Below are positions 1-10,626 of a stretch of 64,000 bases of DNA, piece by piece; position 1 is the stretch's first letter, and each line of letters begins with the position of its first letter. The notes under the pieces are model-generated. The model was given only the letters and a program-made list of their open reading frames with translations, was not told the DNA's origin and searched no databases. The DNA comes from Capniomyces stellatus. Taxonomy: Eukaryota > Kickxellomycota > Harpellomycetes > Harpellales > Legeriomycetaceae. Where the stretch lies: positions 210,099 through 274,098 of the forward strand of contig LUVW01000032.1 in the NCBI GenBank assembly GCA_001661515.1, in the 5' to 3' direction. The position numbers were made by a program, and so were the translations under genes.

Positions 1-3000
1 GACCAGGAAAAGCGTGGAGACGATGCAGCGTCAAGCAAGTCGGGAAGCAAGTGGAGGTGGTGGAGAGGAAGGTCAGCGTCGCCTGCAGTGGCAGCAGAAA
101 TGGGCGAAAGTGTAAAGAAACCGGGGTTGGCAAAACGTGGGGCAACTACTATTGAAGATGCAGGAGATTTGGATGGGGACTTGTTTGGAACAAATTCGCT
201 ATCGAAAAGCAGGTCGCTGTTCAAGTCAAACACAGACATCCAGGTAGAGAGAAAGGGCGACATTGCGGACCAGCAGGGCAACGCAGGCAGGTACATGGCC
301 GAGAAGAGCCGGCGGTACGTAAAGACGCTCCGGATGACGCACGAGCAGCTAATGTCGCTGAATCTGAAGCAGGGAGCAAACCAAGTGGTGTTCAGAATCA
401 AGTCGGGCAACGGGTACTGTCAAGCGCAGATTTTCCTGTACCCCGAAGACGTGAAGATTGTGATTTCAGACATCGATGGCACAATCACCAAGTCCGATGC
501 GCTTGGACACTTGTTCAACATGGTTGGCAAGGACTGGACCCACACAGGCGTGGCTAAGCTGTTTACTGACATCTCCAAGAACCAGTACGAGTTTCTGTAC
601 CTGACCTCCAGGGCAATTGGCCAGGCTGATACAACAAGGGAGTATCTGAGGAACGTCAAGCAGGGGTCCTACAAGCTGCCTAATGGCGCGTTGCTGCTGT
701 CGCCTGACAGACTGTTTGCTTCCTTCCACCGAGAAGTGATCATGCGGAAGCCGCAGGAGTTCAAGATGGCTTGTCTCAGAGACATCAGAAATCTGTTTCC
801 CAACGGAACCCCGTTTTATGCTGGGTTTGGAAACCGTATAACCGATGCAATGTCCTACAGAAGCGTCAATGTACCGGTTTCGAGAATCTGCACCATTGAC
901 CCAACAGGCGATGTGAAGCTGGAACTACTGCTCAACTACAAGTCCACCTACACGCACATGGGTGAGCTTGTCGACCTGATGTTTCCTCCGCTGAACACCC
1001 AGCTCGACCCCAACTACAACGACTTTGAGTACTGGAGGCCAACATATGTAGGCATTGAAGACGAACTCGAGTTTTTGGATGCTGCCGAAAGCCCTGAGCC
1101 CAGCGATAAGCCTGAAACTTCTACTATAGTCGAAGTTTCTGCCAGTATTCCCGCTAAATCCAACGTACCCGCCAACCCCACGATCCAAAAGTCACTCACC
1201 ACCTCCAACGCGGAAGTCAGAGACTTTACCTCCTACACATCAATCAACATGAACATGGACTTGGACTTGGACTTGAACTTGGACTTGGATTTGGATTTGG
1301 ACCCAATCGATCTTCCTAACTCTGAATATGATTTTGGCCCCAACTCTAACCCCAACTTTGCTTCCCAGCCCCTATTCTCCACCACCCAGCTTTTAAACGA
1401 CTCTTCGTTAACATTTCTCACCCCAGCAGCCACCACCACCACCACCACTACCACTACATCTACTATTACTACAACCACCACTTCAACCATCATCCCAGAC
1501 TCGGTCACATTAACCCCCCACAAATCTCTGCTTCCAGGGCACAACTCTGAACATTCGGCCACTGAATCTCAGCCTAGCAACAAAAAAGCCGTTTCACCTG
1601 CCTTGATATCAAAACCGAAACCATCCCCGCCAGTTTTAACTAAAAGTTCCCTAGAAACAGGCTTAACAAGCGAAAAAGGCCCAAAATCCAAGTCTGATAA
1701 GCCTAGCCCTGCTCCATCCTCTTCTTTGCATGTCCAGCCAATCCCGATTTCCGCTCCATCATCAATGGCAAAGTCGAGAAACACCCCAATTGTTTACTCT
1801 CCCCAAATCAAATCTGTCGGCGCCGTATACCTGGACCACTCAAGCCCCACATCGTCAATACTAGACCCCATAGACTACTCGACTACTAAAGGAACCGATC
1901 ACAACATCTCTGGACTCAAAGCCTCAACCCAGACCACAGCAGGCTCAATAAAACCTAAAGATCTGGTTTATGGCAATAATGACACCTCTGCTAATCTGAG
2001 CAAGTTGGCTAGCCCAAGAACCGGCAATCCTAGCTCAGATCTCAAGATGTGGCTTGAAAGTGCTGCCAACGACGTAAATGTTGGTTCTAGTGGTAACGAT
2101 GTTCAAAGCCACAGCAACGCCAAAGACAAAGGCAAAGACAAAAGCAAAAACAAAAATAAAATTATGAATAAAAAAATATCCAAGTCGAACCTTAACCAAC
2201 ACCACAACCAAGGCTCTGTCAACCTAGAATCTGGTAAAGCAGACACCAGTAAAGTTGGCATCCACGGTGATGAACTTGCAAACCCTGTGCATATTGACCA
2301 TAAAGCTGAAGCATTCCCCACAGCCTCAGGTGAACCTCTGGCTGTGAACCACGGTGATTTACCAAAGACTGTACACTTGGCAGACAAGGCCAGCAAAAAG
2401 ACAGCCTCTGCGGAAGACCATGGCAAACAATTCCAAAAGACTCTGGCCAGCACAACATTCAAGCCCCAAGAGCCCAGCAATAACAAACCTACCAGCAACA
2501 ATTCGGCCACAACGGCGCCTTCAACGCCTGCTAAAGACCATAGTGAGCCAAGCCTGGCTGCTGTAGCTCTGGGCAAAAACGACTCTGCCGTAGGCAAATC
2601 AGAGAACGGAAAAGGTATGCTGGCTCAGAGCAAGTCCGTTGGCAGAGAAACTAAAGCTGCCCACAATACCGCCTCCATGGACACAGGCTCAGCACTGCCC
2701 GCCTCTTCAGATCTGGCTAACCTTGACCACTCTGCAATTCCCATTTCGATTAATCAAGGGCCAAACAGCAAGGACTTGGCTAAAAACGAGTCTGGCATTC
2801 TTGATCCCAACAATGTCTTTTTAACCCATCGCTCCCAAACTGCACCACTTACTATCACTAAAAAGAGCTCTATTGATACCATCAACAACAACGATCAAGC
2901 TCTACCAAGCACTGACGAGCTGGATCTGGATGAGTACTTGGATGACGACGATGATGATTTGGATGACATTGATGACATGAGCTCTCTAACCAGCCAAATT

Positions 3001-3027
3001 GACCTAAATGACTTTCCTTATCTCTAG
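1..3027 (+). CDS. PAH1: Lipin family phosphatidate phosphatase (Pah1/Ned1 type), 5'-truncated by window
   Basis: Mg-dependent phosphatidate phosphatase, making diacylglycerol from phosphatidate for storage lipid and phospholipid synthesis at the ER/nuclear membrane. The reading frame is open from base 1, so the N-terminal lipin domain lies upstream of the window; the GTG at 88 is not a real start. Before the catalytic domain is the Trp/Arg-rich KWRWWRGRS stretch (about 49-75). The LNS2/HAD domain contains the catalytic DxDGT motif as DIDGT at 469-483, followed by conserved LTSRAIGQADTTREYL and FYAGFGNR blocks. The last ~660 residues are low complexity: alternating Asp-Leu (from ~1246), a poly-Thr run (~1432-1488), Ser/Pro/Lys-rich sequence, then an acidic terminus (~2925-2990). 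An acidic tail is known in yeast Pah1, where it helps recruit the Nem1-Spo7 phosphatase; whether this longer tail does so is inference. Confidence 0.95.
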   Translation, partial: DQEKRGDDAASSKSGSKWRWWRGRSASPAVAAEMGESVKKPGLAKRGATTIEDAGDLDGDLFGTNSLSKSRSLFKSNTDIQVERKGDIADQQGNAGRYMAEKSRRYVKTLRMTHEQLMSLNLKQGANQVVFRIKSGNGYCQAQIFLYPEDVKIVISDIDGTITKSDALGHLFNMVGKDWTHTGVAKLFTDISKNQYEFLYLTSRAIGQADTTREYLRNVKQGSYKLPNGALLLSPDRLFASFHREVIMRKPQEFKMACLRDIRNLFPNGTPFYAGFGNRITDAMSYRSVNVPVSRICTIDPTGDVKLELLLNYKSTYTHMGELVDLMFPPLNTQLDPNYNDFEYWRPTYVGIEDELEFLDAAESPEPSDKPETSTIVEVSASIPAKSNVPANPTIQKSLTTSNAEVRDFTSYTSINMNMDLDLDLNLDLDLDLDPIDLPNSEYDFGPNSNPNFASQPLFSTTQLLNDSSLTFLTPAATTTTTTTTTSTITTTTTSTIIPDSVTLTPHKSLLPGHNSEHSATESQPSNKKAVSPALISKPKPSPPVLTKSSLETGLTSEKGPKSKSDKPSPAPSSSLHVQPIPISAPSSMAKSRNTPIVYSPQIKSVGAVYLDHSSPTSSILDPIDYSTTKGTDHNISGLKASTQTTAGSIKPKDLVYGNNDTSANLSKLASPRTGNPSSDLKMWLESAANDVNVGSSGNDVQSHSNAKDKGKDKSKNKNKIMNKKISKSNLNQHHNQGSVNLESGKADTSKVGIHGDELANPVHIDHKAEAFPTASGEPLAVNHGDLPKTVHLADKASKKTASAEDHGKQFQKTLASTTFKPQEPSNNKPTSNNSATTAPSTPAKDHSEPSLAAVALGKNDSAVGKSENGKGMLAQSKSVGRETKAAHNTASMDTGSALPASSDLANLDHSAIPISINQGPNSKDLAKNESGILDPNNVFLTHRSQTAPLTITKKSSIDTINNNDQALPSTDELDLDEYLDDDDDDLDDIDDMSSLTSQIDLNDFPYL

Positions 3028-4032
3028 ATTTCAATCCTCTCTTCCAATTCCTCACCATTCTACTGATTATCATTTTACCTTTTTTACTTACCCACCAATT
3101 TACTTTCTTTTACATTATTTTTAAGTCTGATAAACATTTTTTTTCAGATCACTCGCTCTTCTACCTATAACATTTTTGAAACCACTGGCCAATCAAAAGC
3201 GTGCGTTAATTTTTACATATTTCAAAGATATCAACTATACATTATTCAAGTGTGGGGTCATTCTGTTGCCAATAAATCGCTCAAATAAATATCTAAACAT
3301 TAAATAGTAAATATAAATATTAAATTATCAGAAATTGCAAGTATTAAAACTAGTATACACTGAACCAACGCCACCAAGGTACGGGTGTCCCTAAAGGGAC
3401 GACATGGAGTATGATGGCATTTGAATTAGTTCCCTTTTTTTTAAACAGTGTTCCACTGGCTTTGTAATATTTTACATTTTGTTATTATTGATGCCATATT
3501 AAAATATAAAAAGAAACAATACATTGACTTTTTGACCCACTAATCTGGTCGGGTACTTGATTATTTATTTTTAAAATCTTTGGTAGAGTATTTAGACTTT
3601 TTTATTTAAGAAAACATGACACTGGTTTAAAAATCCATGTGTTGATGGTTTTGGCTAATAATACTGGTATTTGATATAATATATATACTTTAGATAAAAA
3701 AAATAATAGATGCCGACCTGTGCTACTGTCAATATTTTAAAGGAAAGTAAAGTAATTGTAAGAAGATATGCGATCCTACAACTACTTTTCCAGTGGAATC
3801 GATGCGTTATTTCAAAGTAAAAAATCGGAAATAAACAAATAAAAAAAATGTCAAAAGTAAAAAACATGGAAACAAGCTACCGACTTTATAGTACTGGTGG
3901 TACATGTCCAGGTACCACATCCAACCAGCTTATGCTCACTGAATGAGATGTGCTAATCCAATCGGCGAGGTAATTCACATCACACTTAGTAACATGATCG
4001 ACCAGCACCTTGCCAGATGGCCCTATATACTT
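3028..4032. other. Intergenic spacer, AT-rich
   Basis: About 1 kb with no convincing coding sequence. AATAAA-like strings near 3270-3290 could serve lipin mRNA 3'-end formation. A short GC-rich island at ~3365-3415 contains a perfect 5-bp stem hairpin (GTCCC-TAAA-GGGAC, 3387-3400). Nothing else recognised. Confidence 0.6.
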
Positions 4033-4902
4033 TTAGTATTTTTTATTTCCCCCCTTACTATATTTCCCGTGCCCAACAGGTCTGCGATGGTATTTGCCCT
4101 TGTATTTCATGTAGTATTTTCCCTTGTACTTGATGTAATCTTTGCCCTTATATTTAAAGCAGTATTTCCCTCCCTTTTTATAAGTACCCTTTTGCTTGTT
4201 CTTTGAAACGTACTTGTCCAAAGTCTCATCTTTAGCAATTGAAGTGTTCACAAAGCTTGTGTTCTCAACTCCTTTGCTAATTAAACTTATTTTTTGTATG
4301 GAAGGCTTGACAATGTCCACATTGTCACTGCCAGTAGTATCATCTTGATCAGCGGTGTCATCTTGGTCAGCAGCTTGGTCTTTGTCAGCGGGTTCGCCTT
4401 GGCCAGTGGTATCAAAGTCAACAATTATGTTTACTGGGACATTGTTATCTTGATCAGTGGTGTCATCTTGGTCAGCGGGTTCGTCTTGGCCAGTGATATC
4501 AGAGTCAACAAGCATGTTTACTGGGACATTGTCATCACCACTTTGATCATCGTCTTGATCATCATCTTGATCATCATCTTGATCATCATCTTGGGGATCA
4601 GTTATGCTAACTTCTTCGTCATCTGCTTGGTCGTCTTGACGCTTGCCATGCTTTTTCCCTTTTCTAATCTTGTATTTAGTGTCTTTGCCGTGCTTTTTTG
4701 TGCCGTGCTTAGGGTGCTTGTTTTTACCGTACTTTTTTCCGACGTGGCTAGCAACCAAAACTTTCTCTCCTAATACAACGTTATTGTTTGAGCTGGACTT
4801 AAGACTCAACGATGGAGACCCGTCTCTACTAATTTCGGCTGGCAGGGTAGCTGAACTAGCAGCATGGACAAAAGCCAAAATTCCAATAAAATTAATCCTC
4901 AT
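4033..4902 (-). CDS. Secreted charge-segregated Lys/Tyr-rich and Asp-rich protein (289 aa), unrecognised family
   Basis: No known family recognised. The N-terminus (MRINFIGILAFVHAASSA) looks like a signal peptide. Four compositional blocks follow: Ser/Asn-rich (23-45); a Lys/His/Gly-rich basic block (about 55-88) ending in a Lys-Arg-Gln site that resembles a Kex2 cleavage point; a long Asp/Gln-rich acidic block (about 89-197) containing DDDQ repeats and two copies of an NVPVN...TGQ unit; and a basic Lys/Tyr/Gly block (about 231-289) with repeated KYKGK units and a terminal Tyr. There is a single Cys (~248) and no globular domain. Opposite-charge blocks plus Tyr-rich lysine repeats resemble coacervating or adhesive secreted proteins in composition only. 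A cell-wall, spore-appendage or holdfast role is inference. Single exon, flanked by long spacers. Confidence 0.75.
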   Translation of the reverse strand: MRINFIGILAFVHAASSATLPAEISRDGSPSLSLKSSSNNNVVLGEKVLVASHVGKKYGKNKHPKHGTKKHGKDTKYKIRKGKKHGKRQDDQADDEEVSITDPQDDDQDDDQDDDQDDDQSGDDNVPVNMLVDSDITGQDEPADQDDTTDQDNNVPVNIIVDFDTTGQGEPADKDQAADQDDTADQDDTTGSDNVDIVKPSIQKISLISKGVENTSFVNTSIAKDETLDKYVSKNKQKGTYKKGGKYCFKYKGKDYIKYKGKYYMKYKGKYHRRPVGHGKYSKGGNKKY

Positions 4903-7900
4903 TGTATATTGATGCTAGGTGCTCTCGAGTTGTATGTGGCTTAAAATGCGCTTTGTTGGTCTGGTTGATTAAAATGATGCTTTTAAACAGATGTGTTTTG
5001 TTTGTTCCTAACAGTTTTCATTGTGTATTTATAGTAAAGCAATGTTTTAATACTCTCGGTGGCAGTCTGATTATTTTGGTTTTGTATGTTATTGCCACTG
5101 ATCTGCTTTAGCTATTACTAACATAATCATATCCCAACAAACTTCAAGGCTCTAACCATACTTGCCAATTTTGTTGCTTCTATTAATAGATTGTTACTGT
5201 TAATGCAAGATAATCGCCGGTATTTAGGTGTTTGTGTCACCAATTTTTTTCAATATTTCCTTAATGGATGTTGCATTTGCCTATTGTCAATCCAGTCCAA
5301 AGTTAATTACTCAAAAACATTAGGAAATAGGTCTGATTATAATTTATTAGATATTTGTTCCCTTTACTAAAATCCCTATTTGTTAGTGCAAAAACTAAAG
5401 TCAAGTTGTCAAAGTTTTAACAATATAGAAAGTGAACCCATTAGTTGCTTGCACTTAATTGGTAGGCTGATATTCATTTTTTTTTTTTTTTTGATATTCA
5501 ACTTTTTTACTATTGGGGACTTATATCATAGGCTCAGTTATATAAAACTTCCTTTCTGGATTTCAAGGAGGATTTTTTGGATGCAATAAAGCGGTCTTTG
5601 TGAAAGGTGACAACGCAATTTCCAGTCTAATAACGCCAAAAGCCAGTTGGAAAAAGCGAAATATTTGGTGAGGATCACTTAAAAGTTCGGTAATGTTTTT
5701 TTTTTTTTTTCAATAGGCGCATAAGAAAGCAAGCAAAACAAACAAATCATCTTTGGAAATTAGAAATATAAGCTTTGCTAGTATAGTTGCCATATATTGA
5801 CATGACATTTGCTCTAAATGATAAAGCGCTAAAGGAGTTACCGAGTTAAAACAGAATATACAAAGAATGGCTTGCAAGACCTATGGTGTTGTCTTGTAAT
5901 ATCTCATTTCAAACATGATTTATAACTCTGGTTTGCCAAGGTCGGATGTGAAGAGGTGCAGAATTTGCGTAGACTCGCTACTGTTCTTTGGAGTTATAAA
6001 TAGCCCGAAGTATATAGTTTAATTTGTGTTATAAGTTGTAATGCTGCTTGTGTTGCTCTTCAAAGACCAAGTGTGACAAGTTAATTATATCATTCTAAAT
6101 TTAGAACGCTGTCCCAACTTTGGACCACTGGGAATAAGAATTAATTAATCAATGGTAACACGTTATAATTTAAAAGTGACGGCCAAATAATAAGTTCACA
6201 AGAAAATGATGAAAGTGATAAAGTATAAAGCCTAGAGACACATGACACTTTTCTATAGTGCTTGGTACTATTTTGGGCTCATTTCCTGCAGCAAATATGA
6301 GTTACTTGCTAATAAACTCCAAAACTTAGCCACCAAAAATAATTCTGAAAATTTCGGTACTTTCTAATCACTAGCCCTCGATTTAGTAATTGGACAAATA
6401 TATTTTTATTTGACTGCTAATGTCATTATTTAGGTTTTACGCATCATTGTAGATTATAAAGCAAAAGTTTCCTTCTAAAGCCAACTTGAATTGCCAAGTT
6501 GTGCTAGCTTTGCTTTATTATTGATTTATTATCGTTTTTAAAAACACTGGGCGCTGTTCCTTTTGAAACTGATTTTGAAACTTGATTAATTGAGCAAACA
6601 TTCCTTTAAGTTGATATTGGCTTGTTTTAGTATTAATAAGATACTATCCTCTGTTAAAGAAGCGTTTGACCCACCGCCGAAATATGCTTTCAAATGAGAC
6701 AAACCCCGCCTGTAACAGTAACAACAAAAACAATACGGGCTCGCTTTTTTTAATAATGAACCCCGAAAAAGCTTTCAAGGATAATTTTCAGGCGTTCAAT
6801 AAAGTTTCTTTTCCATATTTCTATAGGGTTTGCTTTTTTTTTTTTGCAAACGTATTTGATTAGAGTTTATTTTAAGTTTCTATTTGGCCAGGATTTATAA
6901 ATGTCAAGGCCTAATTTCTGAATAATCACTGGTAACCTTAGCTTTATTGCCTTTATTTGTTAAACTATTTTTACACATTTGATTTTAACGAATAGAATTA
7001 TTGACTCCAATTACTATTAGTAATATAAACGTTCTACTTTATTAAAGACAGCAATTATTGTAAATAATAATAACAGCCTTAATCAGGCAAAAATATCAAA
7101 TGGTCTGCTTACAAACAAGTAGAGCAGTTTCGGCAATTTTATAATCATTGGAGTATAGCTTGCCAGATATTCTTAAACTTGGGCGATTAGTACATTATAG
7201 CGCTCAAATTTAAAGCAAAAAAATCCAAAATAGCCGTAATAGAATAAAGCAAAAATGCAAAAAGGCATTTCCGTAAAAAGCAAAATTGCAAATTGCAAAA
7301 TGCAAATCAAACTGCAGAGACAAAACACTACCCTAGTGATTGAAACTATGCTTGTTTATTAGCAAGAACAGTTTGTACCTGTGAGAAGGACGATGACTCG
7401 TTTACAAAAGAAAAAGAAAAATGAGCTTTAGTGAGCAATTTCAATAAGCGAAAGCGACAAACCTGAATGATGATTTGCCATGGTATTTTTTTTATTTTTT
7501 TTTACCACATTTTGCATTATTTTCGTAAAGTTTGTTACTAATTCTGTTGTAAATATCTAGTGATCTTCTGTATTGACCCTTTAAGTATTGATGAGATTTT
7601 TTTTAGGAATCGAGACTTCAAGAAAGCTAGTTTCAACTTTTTCTAAGTTTAAAATAAAATAGTGCTCGTGCATTAAAAAAAAATTACTTTTCCTTATCAA
7701 GTTGAATAAATTATTTCACAGACTCTTAACAGCTTTGATTATTCCCGATACGAATTAATCCCAAACGTATTTTACTTTAGCTCGGTGGCTGGTAAACTCT
7801 TCCACATCACACAAACCCTTCTTTCAGTTCTAGCATTACACGTCAAAGTTTTACCATTTAATTTCTTCAAGAATCCATTATTTATCAATATTAAATACTG

Positions 7901-7984
7901 TCATCAAAGTGTTGATACAAAAGTACATTATACTCGTATAACACTGAGGCGGTATAGAGACGACAAAATCTTCCTCTCAGCAAA
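4903..7984. other. Long AT-rich intergenic region
   Basis: About 3 kb between a leftward and a rightward gene, so it holds two divergent promoter regions. It is rich in T runs (for example ~5476-5492, 5697-5710, 6833-6846) and short AT-rich strings. Short open frames (for example 6666-6863) lack coding character. No tRNA, rRNA or repeat element was recognised. Confidence 0.5.
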
Positions 7985-9181
7985 ATGGCAGCGATAAACG
8001 AAAAAAAGTTCAAGGCGGATGTAAACAGCAACCCTAAAAGCGAAAAGTTGGAAATAAACTGGCTATTCGCTATTCCGCTGATATTAACGCCGATTATTTC
8101 GTTGTTGGGAGTGATATATATTCCAATGCATAGATACACTATAGGATTCTCAACGCTATACGGGTCATTAATAGGGCTGTGCAACACAATAGGTAACCAC
8201 AGATATTACTCGCATAAGGCATTTAAGGCGAGCGTCCCACTTCAGATTTTTCTAGCGTTGTTTGCTAGCGCAAACTTTCAAGGCTCGATACTTTGGTGGT
8301 GCCGCGACCATAGGGCGCACCACAGGTACACGGATACAGAAAAGGATCCGTACAACGCAAAAAGAGGATTTTTTTACAGCCATATGGGTTGGCTATTATT
8401 TAAAAAAAACTACAAGGCACTTGGCTATGTGGACATTTCGGATTTGCAAGTCGACCCTATTGTTTATTTGCAACATAAATACTACCCTTTCATTGCAGTC
8501 TTTTTCTCGTACGTGATTCCTACAATGGTATGCGGTTTTGGTTGGGGAGACTGGGAGGGTGGGTTGCTTCATGCGTCTTTTTTCAGAATGACCTTTTCTC
8601 ACCACTGCGGGTTTTGTATAAACTCGCTTGCACACTACTTGGGTAGCCAAGAGTACGACGACGAACAGACACCCCGGGATTCGTTTGTATCCGCAGTTTT
8701 GACTTTTGGCGAAGGGTATCACAACTTTCATCACCAATTCCCTCAAGATTACCGAAATGCAATCAAGTTCTATCAATACGACCCAACAAAATGGATCATC
8801 TATCTGTTTTACAAGCTTGGGCATGTGTATGATTTAAAGTTCTACTCTGACGAGATCATCGAAAAAGGAAAGCAGGATGTAAAAAAAAGGAAAAACAAGA
8901 CGGTAACGGAGGTGGACTTTGGTGTGAACATTGACACCTTGCCTGTTTTCACAAAAGAACAAGTTCTTGAGCAATGCATCAAACACAATAAAAAGTGGAT
9001 CATCATCAACAACATTGCCCACGATGTTGAAAGCTTTATAAACAAACATCCTGGTGGCAGACAACTAATCAATTCTGGTGTCGGTAAAGACATGACAAAT
9101 GAGTTCACTGGTGGTGTGTATAAGCATCACAACGCAGCCCATAATTTACTTGCAACATTTAGAGTTGCCAAGATCCACTAG
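7985..9181 (+). CDS. OLE1: Acyl-CoA delta-9 desaturase with C-terminal cytochrome b5 domain (398 aa)
   Basis: Introduces the delta-9 double bond into saturated acyl-CoA at the ER, making palmitoleate and oleate. Hydrophobic segments at about 26-46, 54-70 and 163-185 frame the catalytic core. The three di-iron histidine boxes are intact: HRYYSH (72-77), HRAHH (109-113) and HNFHH (246-250). A fused cytochrome b5 domain occupies about 320-398, with heme-ligand HPGG (His355) and a second His at about 386, so electrons can be delivered intramolecularly as in yeast Ole1. At 398 residues it is about 110 shorter than yeast Ole1, mainly from a short N-terminus and a compact linker. The ATG at 7985 directly precedes a Lys-rich cytosolic N-terminus. 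Single exon. Confidence 0.97.
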   Translation: MAAINEKKFKADVNSNPKSEKLEINWLFAIPLILTPIISLLGVIYIPMHRYTIGFSTLYGSLIGLCNTIGNHRYYSHKAFKASVPLQIFLALFASANFQGSILWWCRDHRAHHRYTDTEKDPYNAKRGFFYSHMGWLLFKKNYKALGYVDISDLQVDPIVYLQHKYYPFIAVFFSYVIPTMVCGFGWGDWEGGLLHASFFRMTFSHHCGFCINSLAHYLGSQEYDDEQTPRDSFVSAVLTFGEGYHNFHHQFPQDYRNAIKFYQYDPTKWIIYLFYKLGHVYDLKFYSDEIIEKGKQDVKKRKNKTVTEVDFGVNIDTLPVFTKEQVLEQCIKHNKKWIIINNIAHDVESFINKHPGGRQLINSGVGKDMTNEFTGGVYKHHNAAHNLLATFRVAKIH

Positions 9182-10626
9182 CTGCTCATGTAAAAAAAAT
9201 ACCACAGCAATAATGTTATAGCAGCTTTGTATATCACGCTTTAATAATTTTTTATATATCAAGATCAACAACAATCAACCTAAGCCATCTTATATTATAG
9301 ACTTTTAAAAATGAACCGGAGAGAGAGTGTGCTATTTCTGTTGAAACGGGTTTTGGCGTTTGTTTGCGTAAATCCCAGAAAACAAATAATGTACTTGCCC
9401 CAAGACTTTGAAAAGTTGGGACATTTTAAAGCGCTTACACACAGAGTGTAACCGAGATAATAATATCATTATTATTGAATCAGAAAAATAAGCTGCTACT
9501 CTCGTGTTACAGGTTTATAAGCTGCGGTTTTTTTATTGGCCGCAAACCCGTTCAAAAAAATTAACACATGCTATAATAAGGATATTTTGGGCTTTTTTTA
9601 TTGAAATGATATTTTGGACTCTTAGGGATTAAAAGCGTCTAATAATAGCAATAGTAACATCTTCCATGGGGTAATAATAAATTGTAGCAATAGCAATAGC
9701 AATGTCAATATCAATTGATAATTAAATGCTAAATCAAAGTGAATAATCAAACTCATAGTTTAGTTTGCTCTAATTGTATGCTTTCTGATTGTAGAGCTGA
9801 TTGTTATGAATGTACTTTAATAATTGTTTTATTTATAGGATTAAAGATACAAGTATTTTTGGAAATGTTCAAAAATAAACCAATCTATTTTATAATCGAC
9901 ATTTCTAATCACTTCTTTCATTAAAAAAAAAACAACTTTTTTTTTGTTGAATTGAAAATACAACTTTTAGCACCAAAATTAGCGTTGGAATTATAATTAT
10001 AGTCCAACTTCAACGTTACGATTAAAGGTGTGGTTAGTAATAGCATCCGAGTTGATGCCATAGTTAGTATCGATATTAGAGCTATCGTTATTGTTGGTGT
10101 TTGAATTAAGGCTGGCATTTATTTTTTTTATTGTCAACAAAGTCGCTGAGATTGCTCGGAGTAATTGAAAACGTTCACAAACACCCATAATAGCACCAAT
10201 ACAGCATTATAAATATAACACACTCTACTCTTTGTTTATTATTCTCTGCGGTTGGCTATAATGATAATATTCTTGTGCTAGCCCCAAAGGTTAATTTTCA
10301 ACAAAATATGTTTTCTTTATTAGAGATTAAGAGCATCTGTATTTGATATAAAGGCTTGATTTTAGCAAAGTCTTTCTTGACAAAAGAAAAATAATAAAAA
10401 GCGAAAAATATAGCATTGAAAAATATTCTGGCTGTTTGCATACCTTGCTTTATTAAACAAGAGTCTCCGCTAATATCAACTCGATATTCATTTATTGCTT
10501 TTCAATATACCCCCTCTATACATTTATATCTATTACACCACTTGTTTTTTTCAAGAAAAAAAAAAGCTTTGCAACCTTCGAATGACCAGCTGGTAGAGCA
10601 AAATACAAGACTAGGGTAAAAAAAAG
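9182..10626. other. Intergenic region between OLE1 and the GH72 gene
   Basis: About 1.4 kb, AT-rich. A CAATAG-type microrepeat lies at ~9680-9710. Short overlapping leftward frames around 9921-10188 are Asn/Ser/Ile-rich and overlap each other in different frames, so they are not called. The stretch just upstream of the GH72 start is A-rich. Confidence 0.5.

Noticed and set aside
4294..4773. 159-codon hydrophobic plus-strand frame
   Set aside because: Shadow of the Asp/Gln repeats of the secreted protein on the minus strand; apparent membrane segments come from antisense GAT codons.
8396..9108. Three minus-strand frames inside the desaturase gene
   Set aside because: Antisense shadows of a gene with all catalytic motifs on the + strand.
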